A DNA stretch of 64,000 nucleotides, from NCBI RefSeq assembly GCF_029168945.1, contig NC_083601.1, positions 17,946,160 to 18,010,159 of the forward strand, in the 5' to 3' direction. Below the pieces are notes generated by a model. That model was not told where the DNA came from, searched no databases, and saw nothing but the letters and a program-made list of their open reading frames with translations. Positions 22,491-33,937 of the stretch are shown here, in pieces. How positions within the stretch are numbered: position 1 is the first letter of the stretch; every line of letters begins with the position of its first letter. The DNA comes from Cannabis sativa (taxonomy: Eukaryota; Streptophyta; Magnoliopsida; Rosales; Cannabaceae). The position numbers and the translations under genes were made by a program.

Positions 22491-25090
22491 TAGATATTTA
22501 TAATCATGTAATTTTAAATAGATATAAGATAAAAAGTAGGTTTAATTTTAAATTTTTTTATTTTCGAAATTTAATTTTAAATTCCGAAATTAATTTTTTT
22601 TTAAATTATTTTTCGAATATTTTTTTTTTTAATTTAATTATTTATTTATTCGAAATTATTTATTTAAAATTAAATAAATCCTACTTCCAACTATCCAGCT
22701 AACCCTGTTGCAGGAGTATGTGTTTTAGCTTGTTTGTAAGTTTTCAAAACCTATTATTACTTGATTGCAAATAGCCATGGTTACTTTTTGCCGCAATCTA
22801 ATGATCTGATGGCTCCCTTGGTCAAGTTAATAATTTGTAACAGGTAAATTTTACCATCTTCTTTCATCTGTGTATGACCTAGCAACATGATAGGACCCAT
22901 CCAAAGTGTGCCTGTGTGAGCCTATGTGTTTAATTTTATTATAGATGCATATAGGTTAATGTTGCTAAATAAAATGTCATAGTCATTGATAGATTTTATT
23001 TAGGCCCATTTAGTTTTGGGCTTATTCAATTAATAACAGTTGTTCTTATTAAGGTTAAATTCCTCTCTTTTGGGCCTTGTGTGAGAGTTGGGAGCCATAG
23101 AAGTGGGTACGACATACCGAACCCAAAGCACCCTCACATGAACCACCCCAATTGTGAAGGCCCATTTGCCTGATTTGAATGACTGTACTAGGTTAATTAC
23201 ACTAGTTTAACCTAATTAAAATTGATTAGCAACATAATTAATTTCATTTATTTTGAAATTAATTTAAGAAAAATATAGTTTAAAGAATTATTTTTTATTC
23301 TAAGCTAAACTATATGTATTTTCTTGTATTTAATTAAATATAGAATTATAACCATCTAGATTCTTTCTGGAACTTAATTTAAATTTTTCATTAAATATTC
23401 CTATTTAAGTTGATATTTAGTTATCTTCAACTAACCAACTTAAATCGGAATATCTTTTGAATTCAAAATTTCAAAATTAAGTTGAGGAATTTTAGGCATT
23501 GGTTATTAAGATTCTTTAGATATTTTTTAAGTTAATATCTTTTCGAATATTAACTTAAAATGGAATATTTTCAAATTAAGTGGTTACAACTTAATTTTTG
23601 ATATTTAATTAAATTTAAATTTGAAAAATATTTAAGTTCTAGATTTTTTCTAGTCAACTTAAATTAGATATTTTTTCAAATTTTGTGGAAAAGATACTTA
23701 GTCAAATAAGATATTTTCTAGATAGTTATTTCTAGACTACTTATTATTTCTAATATTAAATAGGAAATATTATACATTGTGAAATTAATTATTTATTAAT
23801 TAATTTTGGTACAATTTACTTTAAGTATATTTTTCCTAGTATTAAACTAGAGATTAATAATTAAGTCTTCTCTACACTTAATTATTTATTTCTTGAATTT
23901 AATACATTTAATTAATTTGAAAATTAAATATCTAAGTTGATTTTTATCATCATACTTAAATATTTCTTTTTCATGACATTTAATTAAATAGAAAATTATT
24001 TTTAGTTGAAATTTAATTTTTCAACTAAATTTAAATAATTTTCAAAATATATTTTTTTTTATTTTATTAATCAATTTTTTTCGAAATTGCATTTCTTAAA
24101 TGCTAGAATTTCGAATTTTATCTTGAAAAATAGATTAAGTTGTAAATTAATTATTTATTTTAATTAATTTTGGACCAACTTAAATCAATGATTTTTTCAT
24201 TTATTGATTAATTTAAAATAAATTGAATTAAAGTATATTATTAGAAATTGAATTAATTAGTCAAAGGAAAATCTAGATAGATGATATTTTTGCTTGAAGT
24301 ATTTTTCTAGTGTATTTAATTAAATAGAAAATTAATATTTAAGTTGATTTTCATCATCATACTTAAATATTTAAATTTTTCTTATATATTTAATTAAATA
24401 GGAAAATTATATTTTTTGTTGTAAATTAATTTTATTAATTAATTTTGGGCCAACATTAAATTAGAATAATTTTTCCAGGATTTATTTTTTATTTTAATAT
24501 GCATTTTTCGAAAATTGTATTCTTATATACTTTAATTTTTCGAAATGCAATATATATTTATAGAAAATTAAATTTGAGTTGTAAATTAATTTAAATTAAT
24601 TTTGTAACAACTTAAATTGAATATTTTTCTAAATATTTATTGGAAATTATTACTAAGATGGAAATAATTCATGTTATTTTCATATCCATCTAAGAAAAAT
24701 TTATAAATATTAAATTAAAATTTATATTTAGAATTTTTCATTCTAAATTGGAAATTTTAATTAAATAAATATATATTTAAAATAAATAGAATAAATAAGG
24801 AGAATCAAAGAAAATACAACTCACTTTAAATAATGAGCTTGATTATTATTAAGATATTCGATCTCCATTGTTGGTCTTACAAAAGTTAAATGTTTTCAAT
24901 ATAACCTCGAGACGCTAGACTTCGTCCCCCTATGGATGGTTATTCGTTGAACGCATTTAACACCGTAAGATTTCATTTGATAAGTGTTTTGTAAGTTTTC
25001 GTCTCTATTAGACTCTCCCCTACGGTGACTACTTAGAGATAAACTTATGAAACATGAAACAATGGTAGAGGCTCATGAAATGAGAATAAC

Positions 25091-25626
25091 CTTGACTCTC
25101 GCCTACCGGGACAACGTTGGATTCTTATTTTGATCGAATAAAAGGTTGCTAGAATGGTTTCTATTTTAGATGAGCTGACAACTCTATTCAATAAATGATG
25201 CTTTGACTCTCGCCTACCGGGACACTGTATCAGTTTGTTGAAAACCTTGGAAATTATTTAGGATTGTATGTTTTAGTATTTTCACTAGTCATTCCTACTT
25301 GCTATATGTTTATAATTTCTGAATTGTGTATGAATTTATATTGAACCATGTTATTTTCTGTTATTAAGTTGTAGTTTAATTTCGAATCTTCATTGTTGGT
25401 CTAACTTGGCTTGTTTATCTAATGAGATAAATCCCTAGTGGATTTTCACCATTAGACATACATAATAGTGTTAGATTTCGAAAGATAAATATTGTACATG
25501 CGACATCTAGCTGTTCATCAATTGATGACACCTTAGACTAGTATTTTTACGATATGAAACAAGAAGATTATATAAATAAGATTACTTTGACTTTCGCTAA
25601 TCGAAGCATCGTTGGATTCTTATTTT
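25091..25626 (+). repeat. Leader motif TTGACTCTCGCC, three copies
   Basis: cttgactctcgcctaccggg occurs at 25091 and again at about 25203, and a diverged copy (tttgactttcgctaatcg) at about 25586. The first and third copies are followed by acaacgttggattc-like text. The B subfamily has the same pair at 55391 and 55504 with similar spacing. Confidence 0.85.
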
Positions 25627-26099
25627 AAACGAAATTATCCTAATTCCTCTTAGCTTATTCATTTCGAATTAGCTCAATAACATATCATTGGATGAATGGT
25701 CTATGAATCATTTCATGTCATTATATTTTCTCTTAAGAAATTAAATGACGCATATGATTATAACCCCGAAATTCTATTCCCAATTGATATAAATCCTCAA
25801 TCTTAGAAATCTCCTACTTGTATGGGCAAATCTGACTTAGAGTTTGTATTAGTAGTGGTGGTCCAAGAAAGAATTACTCATTAAATTTGGTTGAATTTAA
25901 GTCTTTGACTTTAATTTTAGATTCCAAATAGAAATTTTCTTAAATTTCTAATTCCAGAATACAATACAGTTACACTTTCTCAAGTGTTTAATATCCATCT
26001 TTTATTAATGGATTAAAGCGTATGGAATGTGAGTTAGGTGATTCTGTGACCAGGATCCACTTGAAGTATTCTAAGAACTCTTTGATGTAACTAAACCTA

Positions 26100-28000
26100 T
26101 GTCATCATAGACACTACCACATTTTCTTAATCTATGGCATTTGTATCTTGTTCATAGTGGATTTGACAAGATCAATCTCTGCAAAGAGTTAATATGCCTA
26201 TATCCACTGAAAGTAGTTCATCTCATTGGTGGATATGAGTTTTTCGTTGTATTCTTAAAACGATAACTCTAGATTATACCTTATGCAAAGAAATTTGAAA
26301 TGTTTGAAAAATTTCATTAATTTCTAGCAATGGTTAAACACCATTAAGGTAAGTGGTTAAAGATCTTGCGAACTGATAGGGGTGGAGAAATAGTTAGTAG
26401 ATATGCAGTTCAAAGATCATTAAATTGATTTTTGAATTATATCCAAACTTACCTCCCCAGAAATTTCGAGTTGCATGTTGATGATTAGTTACTAGTCGTT
26501 GCCTAAATCCTTCTATGGTAATACAATTTCAGAATGATGTAATGGTTGTATACTTAATGTAAATCATTACTAGATTCAAGGATGACCTAATCAAAATCTT
26601 AAGAAAAGCTAGAACTGTTAACCATGGTTTCTTAGCTATTCTAAGTGATTAGGGGTGGACCATCCCATTGTCAATAGATAAGAAAGTGTTTGTTCAAACA
26701 AATACTACTTTTCTAAGAAAATGACTAAGTCTGAAAAACAAGTAGCAAATAAAGGAGATATTTAATTCTTGATTCCAAAAGTGTTCTATCATCTTATATG
26801 ACATATGATGATCCCACTGCCTCTGTTGTCTTGTCACAACCAAAGAGGTTAATACCATTTAGTTTTCTTCGACATAATTCACGGTACCTTGTCGTAGTGG
26901 GAGAGTTTCTAGGAACTCACCTTCTTATGACTTGGGAGACACTAGTGATTAAAATCCATTGTGAGTTTAAACAAGTAATGGATTGTCAAGATAAGAAACT
27001 AAGAAGAAAGCCAATAGAACTATGGTTTAATCCATTCACATGGAGTAACCTTAAGTTTTCTATTACAAGGACATAAAAGGAAATTTTCGTTTATAAGTCC
27101 ATTCAATGGACTTAACAAAACTTCCTGTTCCTAGTATTATAGGTTTGAGTTTATCTAAACCTATGGCTTGTGGTATACCTGGTAATTACTTACTCTAATG
27201 CAAGCAACTTACTTTAGTAAGATGCTGAAGCATTTTCTTTCTAATGGCAATCTATAGAAGCTTCACAACTTCTTAGGCATAGATTTTATTTATCTAAGGA
27301 AAAGTCTTAACTATTCCAGAAAAGATAAAGCCATGAAAGAATTTCTTATATCAACAGTGAGAGGTCTTGGATATGCTTTTGTATGCCTTAGACCAGACAC
27401 CTGCTGTTGAGTGGGAGTAATGAGTAGGTATCAGATTAATCCAGGAGAAGAACATTGGAAGACAATCAAGTAAATCTTAAGATTAAGAAGAGGAACTATA
27501 TGTTAGTCTATAAGGGTGTGTTTAAAACTCTTAGACTACACCATATCAGATTTCGAAATTTGCCTATGTGCTAGTAAATCTTTCTGATAAGATGGTGATT
27601 ACTCTGGGGGTGGAATAGTGATTTTGGAGAAGTGTAAAAACCTATCTGAAGTCTCTAGGTCTACCAGAGATAGACTGAATGTTAAAGCTGCAGGAAAGTT
27701 ACTTATTCAGTCTAAGGAAAGTTCTATACATCTTTGGCACCATTCCAAATTGCCTTAAACTACTAGTGTTAATTTCCTGATTAACCAAAAGTACTTGCCA
27801 AAGGTATAGAATCCAGTATCCCAAGAGAGTAGACATATAGAGAGGAATTTCACATTATCAATGATTTTGTGATTAAAGGAAGAGTAATGGTGGAGAAAAG
27901 GTTGTGGTTAATTCAACCTTTCAGATCCTATTACGAGGAGTTTACTACTACTACACTTGATTTGTATATCAAGGTGTTGAGATTATTTGAAACGCACTTT
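26100..28000 (+). pseudogene. Copia A pol remnant
   Basis: Fragments are readable in different frames. Near 26130-26200 is LWHLYLVHSGFDKIN, the pre-integrase region. Near 26362-26400 is KILRTDRGGEIVS, an integrase core motif. Near 27360-27520 are segments that resemble the RNase H end (Y-Q-I-N-P-G-E-E-H-W then an RRG tract). Stops and frameshifts are frequent. No gag and no complete RT could be traced. Confidence 0.75.
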
Positions 28001-28028
28001 TTGTTTTATATTAGTGCAAGTGGGAGTT

Positions 28029-29909
28029 TGTTGGGTTTTATGCCCTAAATAAAACTCATTTCAATATAATCAGATTTGTTTATTAATATAGATCAGAAAT
28101 AACATTTAATGTTGCATGGTTCACATGATTTATTTCATGATTATATGTACATAATGTATAAATTCATCTGAAACCCTTTTCACATACTTGATCCTGTTTA
28201 TTGTGCCGTCAACACATTGGAAAGTAAACATGACTATGTGAATAAAGTTTCCTAGATTTATCAGACACAGGGTTTTACTGATATGATAATCTACAACAAG
28301 AGTTTACTTGTATTTGGAGAAATACTATGTTCTTTCCAGAACATTGGTTAAAGTAAAGCTCAGGTTGGATGCATGGAGTATGCATCGGAAGGGACCGATA
28401 TTGAACTTTGACTTAGATTTATTAAACTTACCGTAATATCTATTCAAGTCAATATCGCCTAGTTGATCCTAGATCAAATGATCTTAATCCTGATATGATT
28501 AGGCTCAATCTTGAAAGGCTATTCGTGTTCTTTGATTTGTTAGTTAAGCCTACTTTTAGGTCAGGGTGATACGTACATTTTGGGAACACGGTAGTGCAAT
28601 TGAGTGGGAGCGCTATCATAAACATGGAATCTATAGCTTCTATCTGGCGAATAGTAAGCAAAGGATGATCTCCTTCGAGCTTGACCAAACGAACATAAAT
28701 GGTGGAGTACTCATTTCACATAAGCTGAAATATCATTTATACGGGGTCAAGTGTTTTAAGGAATAAATACATTGTAGGGTGTAACGGTAATTTAATCCCT
28801 TTACAGTGTAGATCATTCATATAGAGGATCATTGATCAAATTAGGATTATAACAATGGATAACTAATGATGTGTCTATATGGTGGAACATATAGAGCATT
28901 CTATATACTGAGAGTGCAATTCTAAGTTCTATGCGTGGATTCAACGAAGAATTAATAAGTTAGTGAATTTTAGTGTTAAATTCTTGATCTACTTATTGGA
29001 AGCTCGGTTATATAGACCCATGGTCCCCCCACTAGTTGAGATAATATTGCTTGTAAGACTCATGTAATTGGTTTTGATTAATCAATTATAATTCTCAAAT
29101 TAGACTATGTCTATTTGTGAATTTTTCACTAAGTAAGGGCGAAATTGTAAAGAAAGAGTTTATAGGGGCATATTTGTTAATTATGATACTTTGTATGGTT
29201 CAATTAATAAATATGATAAATGACAATATTATTTAATAATTATTTATAGTTATTAAATAGTTAGAATTGGCATTTAAATGGTTGAATTAGGAAATTGGCA
29301 TTTTTGAGAAAATCAGATACAAAAGGTGTTAAAATTGCAAAATTGCAAAAAGCAAGGCCCAATCCACTAAGTGTAGGGCCAGCCACTTTTGTAGGAAATT
29401 TAAACTGATTTTTTCATTATTTTAATGCCATATAATTCAAATCAAGCCCTAGAGGAATGCTATAAATAGATAGTGAAGGCTTCAGGAAAATTACACTTTC
29501 TGAATCAGAAAAACCTGAGCCTCCACTCTCTTCTCTAGCCGCCACTCTCTCTCTCTTTTCTTCCTCAATATTTCGAACCTCTCTTAGTGATTAGAGTAGT
29601 GTCCACACACATCAAGTGATACCTCAATCATAGTGAGGAAGATCGTGAAGAAAGATCATCAGCAAAGGAGTTTCAACATCAAAGATTCAGAGAAAGAGAT
29701 CCAGGTTCAGATATTGATAATGCTCGCTACGGAAAGGAATCAAGGGCTAGATATCCGAACGGAAGGAGTCATATTATTCCGCTGCACCCAATGTAAGGTT
29801 TCTTTAACTTTATATGTGTTTAATTTATCGTTTTAGAAAGTTCATATTTAGGGTGTTAATAAACATACTTGTGAGTAGATCTAAGATCCTGGTAAAATAA
29901 TTTCCAACA
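28029..29909 (+). repeat. Copia A LTR, second copy
   Basis: It is 1881 bp with the same ends and a TATA box at 29461-29469. It is the 3' LTR of the preceding internal region. At the same time it is followed by a PBS and leader, so it also serves as the 5' LTR of the truncated second unit. Confidence 0.95.
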
Positions 29910-32900
29910 ACTGGCCTCAGAGCCATGGTAATTGATTTACTTACATGTAATTTGGACTTCAAAACGATTGTTTGTATGTTCTTTGGATGGTATCATGTTG
30001 TATTGAGTGTTATTTGATGATTGATTGATGTTTGTGAAATTTTCGTGAAAAATAATTGTGATTTCGTTTCTGGAATTATTTTTATTGGATAGTATGGAAA
30101 AAATTAAGCAAGTTAGCCTTTTACAGAACTCAATTTGGATTTTATTTGAATTAGTTATGATTTTTTGAAGATTTGACAAAATCGAGGCTGTGCTGATAGT
30201 TTCCTGCGATCGCAGAACTGTCCGTACAGTTTCGGATTTTTTCCTTTTTCTTCAATTTTTCATACTTTTTCATGGAATTAACTTCCAATTTTTTGTATGG
30301 TTTTGTATATATACTATTACTATTCCTAATTCAATTCTAATTATCATTTTGAATTAATTTAATTTTTTTTAAATTAATTCAAGATATTAGTGTAATTTGA
30401 ATTCGAATAGAATTAGTATTTATCTTTTTGCTTAAAAATCTATCTTATTTTTAAATTTGATTATATTTTTTTTAAATTTAAGGTCAGATTTTTTAGATAT
30501 TTATAATATCTTTTAAGATATTTAAGATATTTTAAAAATATCTTTTAAGATATTTATAAAATCTTTTAAGATATTTTAAAATATCTTATCTTTTAAGATA
30601 TTTAAAAATATCTTATCTTTTAAGATTTTTTTTAAATCTTTTTAAGATATTTTGACCTTATTTAAATTTAAAATAGATATTTATAATCATGTAATTTTAA
30701 ATAGATATAAGATAAAAAGTAGGTTTAATTTTAAATTTTTTTATTTTCGAAATTTAATTTTAAATTCCGAAATTAATTTTTTTTTAAATTATTTTTTCGA
30801 ATATTATATTTTTTTTAATTTAATTATTTATTTATTCGAAATTATTTATTTAAAATTAAATAAATCCTACTTCCAACTATCCAGCTAACCCTGTTGCAGG
30901 AGTATGTGTTTTAGCTTGTTTGTAAGTTTTCAAAACCTATTATTACTTGATTGCAAATAGCCATGGTTACTTTTTGCCAGATCTAATGATCTGATGGCTC
31001 CCTTGGTCAAGTTAATAATTTGTAACAGGTAAATTTTACAATCTTCTTTCATCTGTGTATGACCTAGCAACATGATAGGACCCATCCAAAGTGTGCCTGT
31101 GTGAGCCTATGTGTTTAATTTTATTATAGATGCATATAGGTTAATGTTGCTAAATAAAATGTCATAGTCATTGATAGATTTTATTTAGGCCCATTTAGTT
31201 TTGGGCTTATTCAATTAATAACAGTTGTTCTTATTAAGGTTAAATTCCTCTCTTTTGGGCCTTGTGTGAGAGTTGGGAGCCATAGAAGTGGGTACGACAT
31301 ACTGAACCCAGCACCCCCTCACATGAACCACCCCAATTGTGAAGGCCCATTTGCCTGATTTGAATGACTGTACTAGGTTAATTACACTAGTTTAACCTAA
31401 TTAAAATTGATTAGCAACATAATTAATTTCATTTATTTTGAAATTAATTTAAGAAAAATATAGTTTAAAGAATTATTTTTTATTCTAAGCTAAACTATAT
31501 GTATTTTCTTGTATTTAATTAAATATAGAATTATAACCATCTAGATTCTTTCTGGAACTTAATTTAAATTTTTCATTAAATATTCCTATTTAAGTTGATA
31601 TTTAGTTATCTTCAACTAACCAACTTAAATCTGAATATCTTTTGAATTCAAAATTTCAAAATTAAGTTGAGGAATTTTAGGCATTGGTTATTAAGATTCT
31701 TTAGATATTTTTTAAGTTAATATCTTTTCGAATATTAACTTAAAATGGAATATTTTCAAATTAAGTGGTTACAACTTAATTTTTGATATTTAATTAAATT
31801 TAAATTTGAAAAATATTTAAGTTCTAGATTTTTTCTAGTCAACTTAAATTAGATATTTTTTCAAATTTTGTGGAAAAGATACTTAGTCAAATAAGATATT
31901 TTCTAGATAGTTATTTCTAGACTACTTATTATTTCTAATATTAAATAGGAAATATTATACATTGTGAAATTAATTATTTATTAATTAATTTTGGTACAAT
32001 TTACTTTAAGTATATTTTTCCTAGTATTAAACTAGAGATTAATAATTAAGTCTTCTCTACACTTAATTATTTATTTCTTGAATTTAATACATTTAATTAA
32101 TTTGAAAATTAAATATCTAAGTTGATTTTTATCATCATACTTAAATATTTCTTTTTCATGACATTTAATTAAATAGAAAATTATTTTTAGTTGAAATTTA
32201 ATTTTTCAACTAAATTTAAATAATTTTCAAAATATATTTTTTCTTTATTTTATTAATCAATTTTTTTCGAAATTGCATTTCTTAAATGCTAGAATTTCGA
32301 ATTTTATCTTGAAAAATAGATTAAGTTGTAAATTAATTATTTATTTTAATTAATTTTGGACCAACTTAAATCAATGATTTTTTCATTTATTGATTAATTT
32401 AAAATAAATTGAATTAAAGTATATTATTAGAAATTGAATTAATTAGTCAAAGGAAAATCTAGATAGATGATATTTTTGCTTGAAGTATTTTTCTAGTGTA
32501 TTTAATTAAATAGAAAATTAATATTTAAGTTGATTTTCATCATCATACTTAAATATTTAAATTTTTCTTATATATTTAATTAAATAGGAAAATTATATTT
32601 TTTGTTGTAAATTAATTTTATTAATTAATTTTGGGCCAACATTAAATTAGAATAATTTTTCCAGGATTTATTTTTTATTTTAATATGCATTTTTCGAAAA
32701 TTGTATTCTTATATACTTTAATTTTTCGAAATGCAATATATATTTATAGAAAATTAAATTTGAGTTGTAAATTAATTTAAATTAATTTTGTAACAACTTA
32801 AATTGAATATTTTTCTAAATATTTATTGGAAATTATTACTAAGATGGAAATAATTCATGTTATTTTCATATCCATCTAAGAAAAATTTATAAATATTAAA

Positions 32901-33042
32901 TTAAAATTTATATTTAGAATTTTTCATTCTAAATTGGAAATTTTAATTAAATAAATATATATTTAAAATAAATAGAATAAATAAGGAGAATCAAAGAAAA
33001 TACAACTCACTTTAAATAATGAGCTTGATTATTATTAAGATA
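29910..33042 (+). mobile_element. Second copia A internal region, truncated
   Basis: From the PBS onward this copies 21726-24864 almost base for base, including the AAGATATTT array and the AT-rich leader. It stops within aagatat at about 33042, where the first copy continues into tcgatctcc. No third LTR follows. The open frames here (30652-30888 and others) are AT-rich shadows with no known similarity. Confidence 0.9.
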
Positions 33043-33267
33043 TATACAACTCACTTTAAATATATATTTGTAATGTATTGTTTACTAAACTTTTTTAGAA
33101 ATGAAATAGTTGCGATTTATCTGGTTTACTTTATTAGAAAGCGTAATCGGAATGCTTAAATTGACTAAATTGCCCTTTTGAGTTAAACTATATTATATGA
33201 TAGTTATTTTGTAAGATATATTTTAAAGGACAAAATTGTCATTATATATTTAATATTAAAAAATAAA
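33043..33267. other. Junction and short intergenic stretch
   Basis: The first bases after the break (atacaactcactttaaat, about 33043-33061) repeat a sequence lying 43 bp upstream. The rest is AT-rich with no gene or RNA visible. Confidence 0.6.
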
Positions 33268-33685
33268 GGGAAATTTTATTTACACCCCAAAATTTTTTAA
33301 GTACACCCTATTTTAATATTTTTTTATTTTATATAAAATTTATATCTTTAATTTTACTAAGTATTTTTAACTTTTTTTTTTTCAATTTATATTCTTAAAA
33401 AATATACCTATCAAACAAAATTAAATTACATTTTAAAAATTATGAAAAAAAAATTAAAATAAAAATTATATGAAATTTTCTTAGAAAAAAATAAAAAAAA
33501 ATATATACATGAGTTAGAAAAATTATAAAAATAAAATCAAAATAAGTATTGAAATTAACATAAAATAATGTGAAGAAATTTTTTTTAAAAAAATATTAAG
33601 AGTAATTTTTAAAAATTATTTAAACTTATATTTTTTTAATAATAAGGTGTATTTATAATTTTATGAGGTGCAAATATAACTCCCC
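33268..33685. mobile_element. MITE, 418 bp, with 8-bp duplication
   Basis: The ends form an imperfect inverted repeat of about 45 bp: the left begins GGGAAATTTTATTTACACC and the right, read inward, begins GGGGAGTTATATTTGCACC. AAAATAAA flanks both sides (33260-33267 and 33686-33693). The flank is low in complexity, so the 8-bp match is weaker evidence than usual. There is no coding capacity. It lies about 250 bp before the CCCH gene's start codon. Confidence 0.75.
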
Positions 33686-33937
33686 AAAATAAAATAAAAA
33701 TAATTAAAATTCATTAACTTTTCTCAACAAAATTCATTACCTTACCATTAATGGTCACTGTGTGCCATTAAAAAAGAAAAAGAAAAGCAACAACGGGCAA
33801 TCGAAACGCCGACCCCCATAAGAAACGCCTGAGCCTGACCAGAGACCATCTTGTTGGTGTGAGCGAAACACTTCACAAATCCCTCCTTCCTCTTCTTATT
33901 AGGGTTTTGGGACATTTGATAAAAGTACAGGACAGCG
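33686..33937 (+). promoter_or_regulatory. Promoter and 5' UTR region of the CCCH gene
   Basis: No clear TATA box is seen. A telobox-type TTAGGGTTT lies at 33899-33907, about 30 bp before the ATG; such boxes are common in 5' regions of plant genes for translation and growth. The MITE ends just upstream, so the promoter space is short or includes it. Confidence 0.45.

Larger units (their letters stand above)
19850..28028 (+). mobile_element. Ty1/copia element A, first LTR and internal region
   Basis: LTR 19850-21725, internal 21726-28028 and a second LTR 28029-29909 form a standard copia unit. The ends are TGTTGG...CCAACA. The internal part has a PBS-like site, a leader of about 3 kb that is very AT-rich, then a decayed pol in the order pre-integrase zinc region, integrase, RT/RNase H, and finally a purine-rich tract (aagtgggagttt) directly before the second LTR. 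No gag is recognisable and pol is full of stops. The element therefore depended on proteins from relatives. Confidence 0.92.

Noticed and set aside
22469..22702. 77-codon Phe/Asn-rich open frame, repeated at 30652
   Set aside because: Product of AT-rich leader sequence; differs by indels between the two copies, so it is not under coding constraint.
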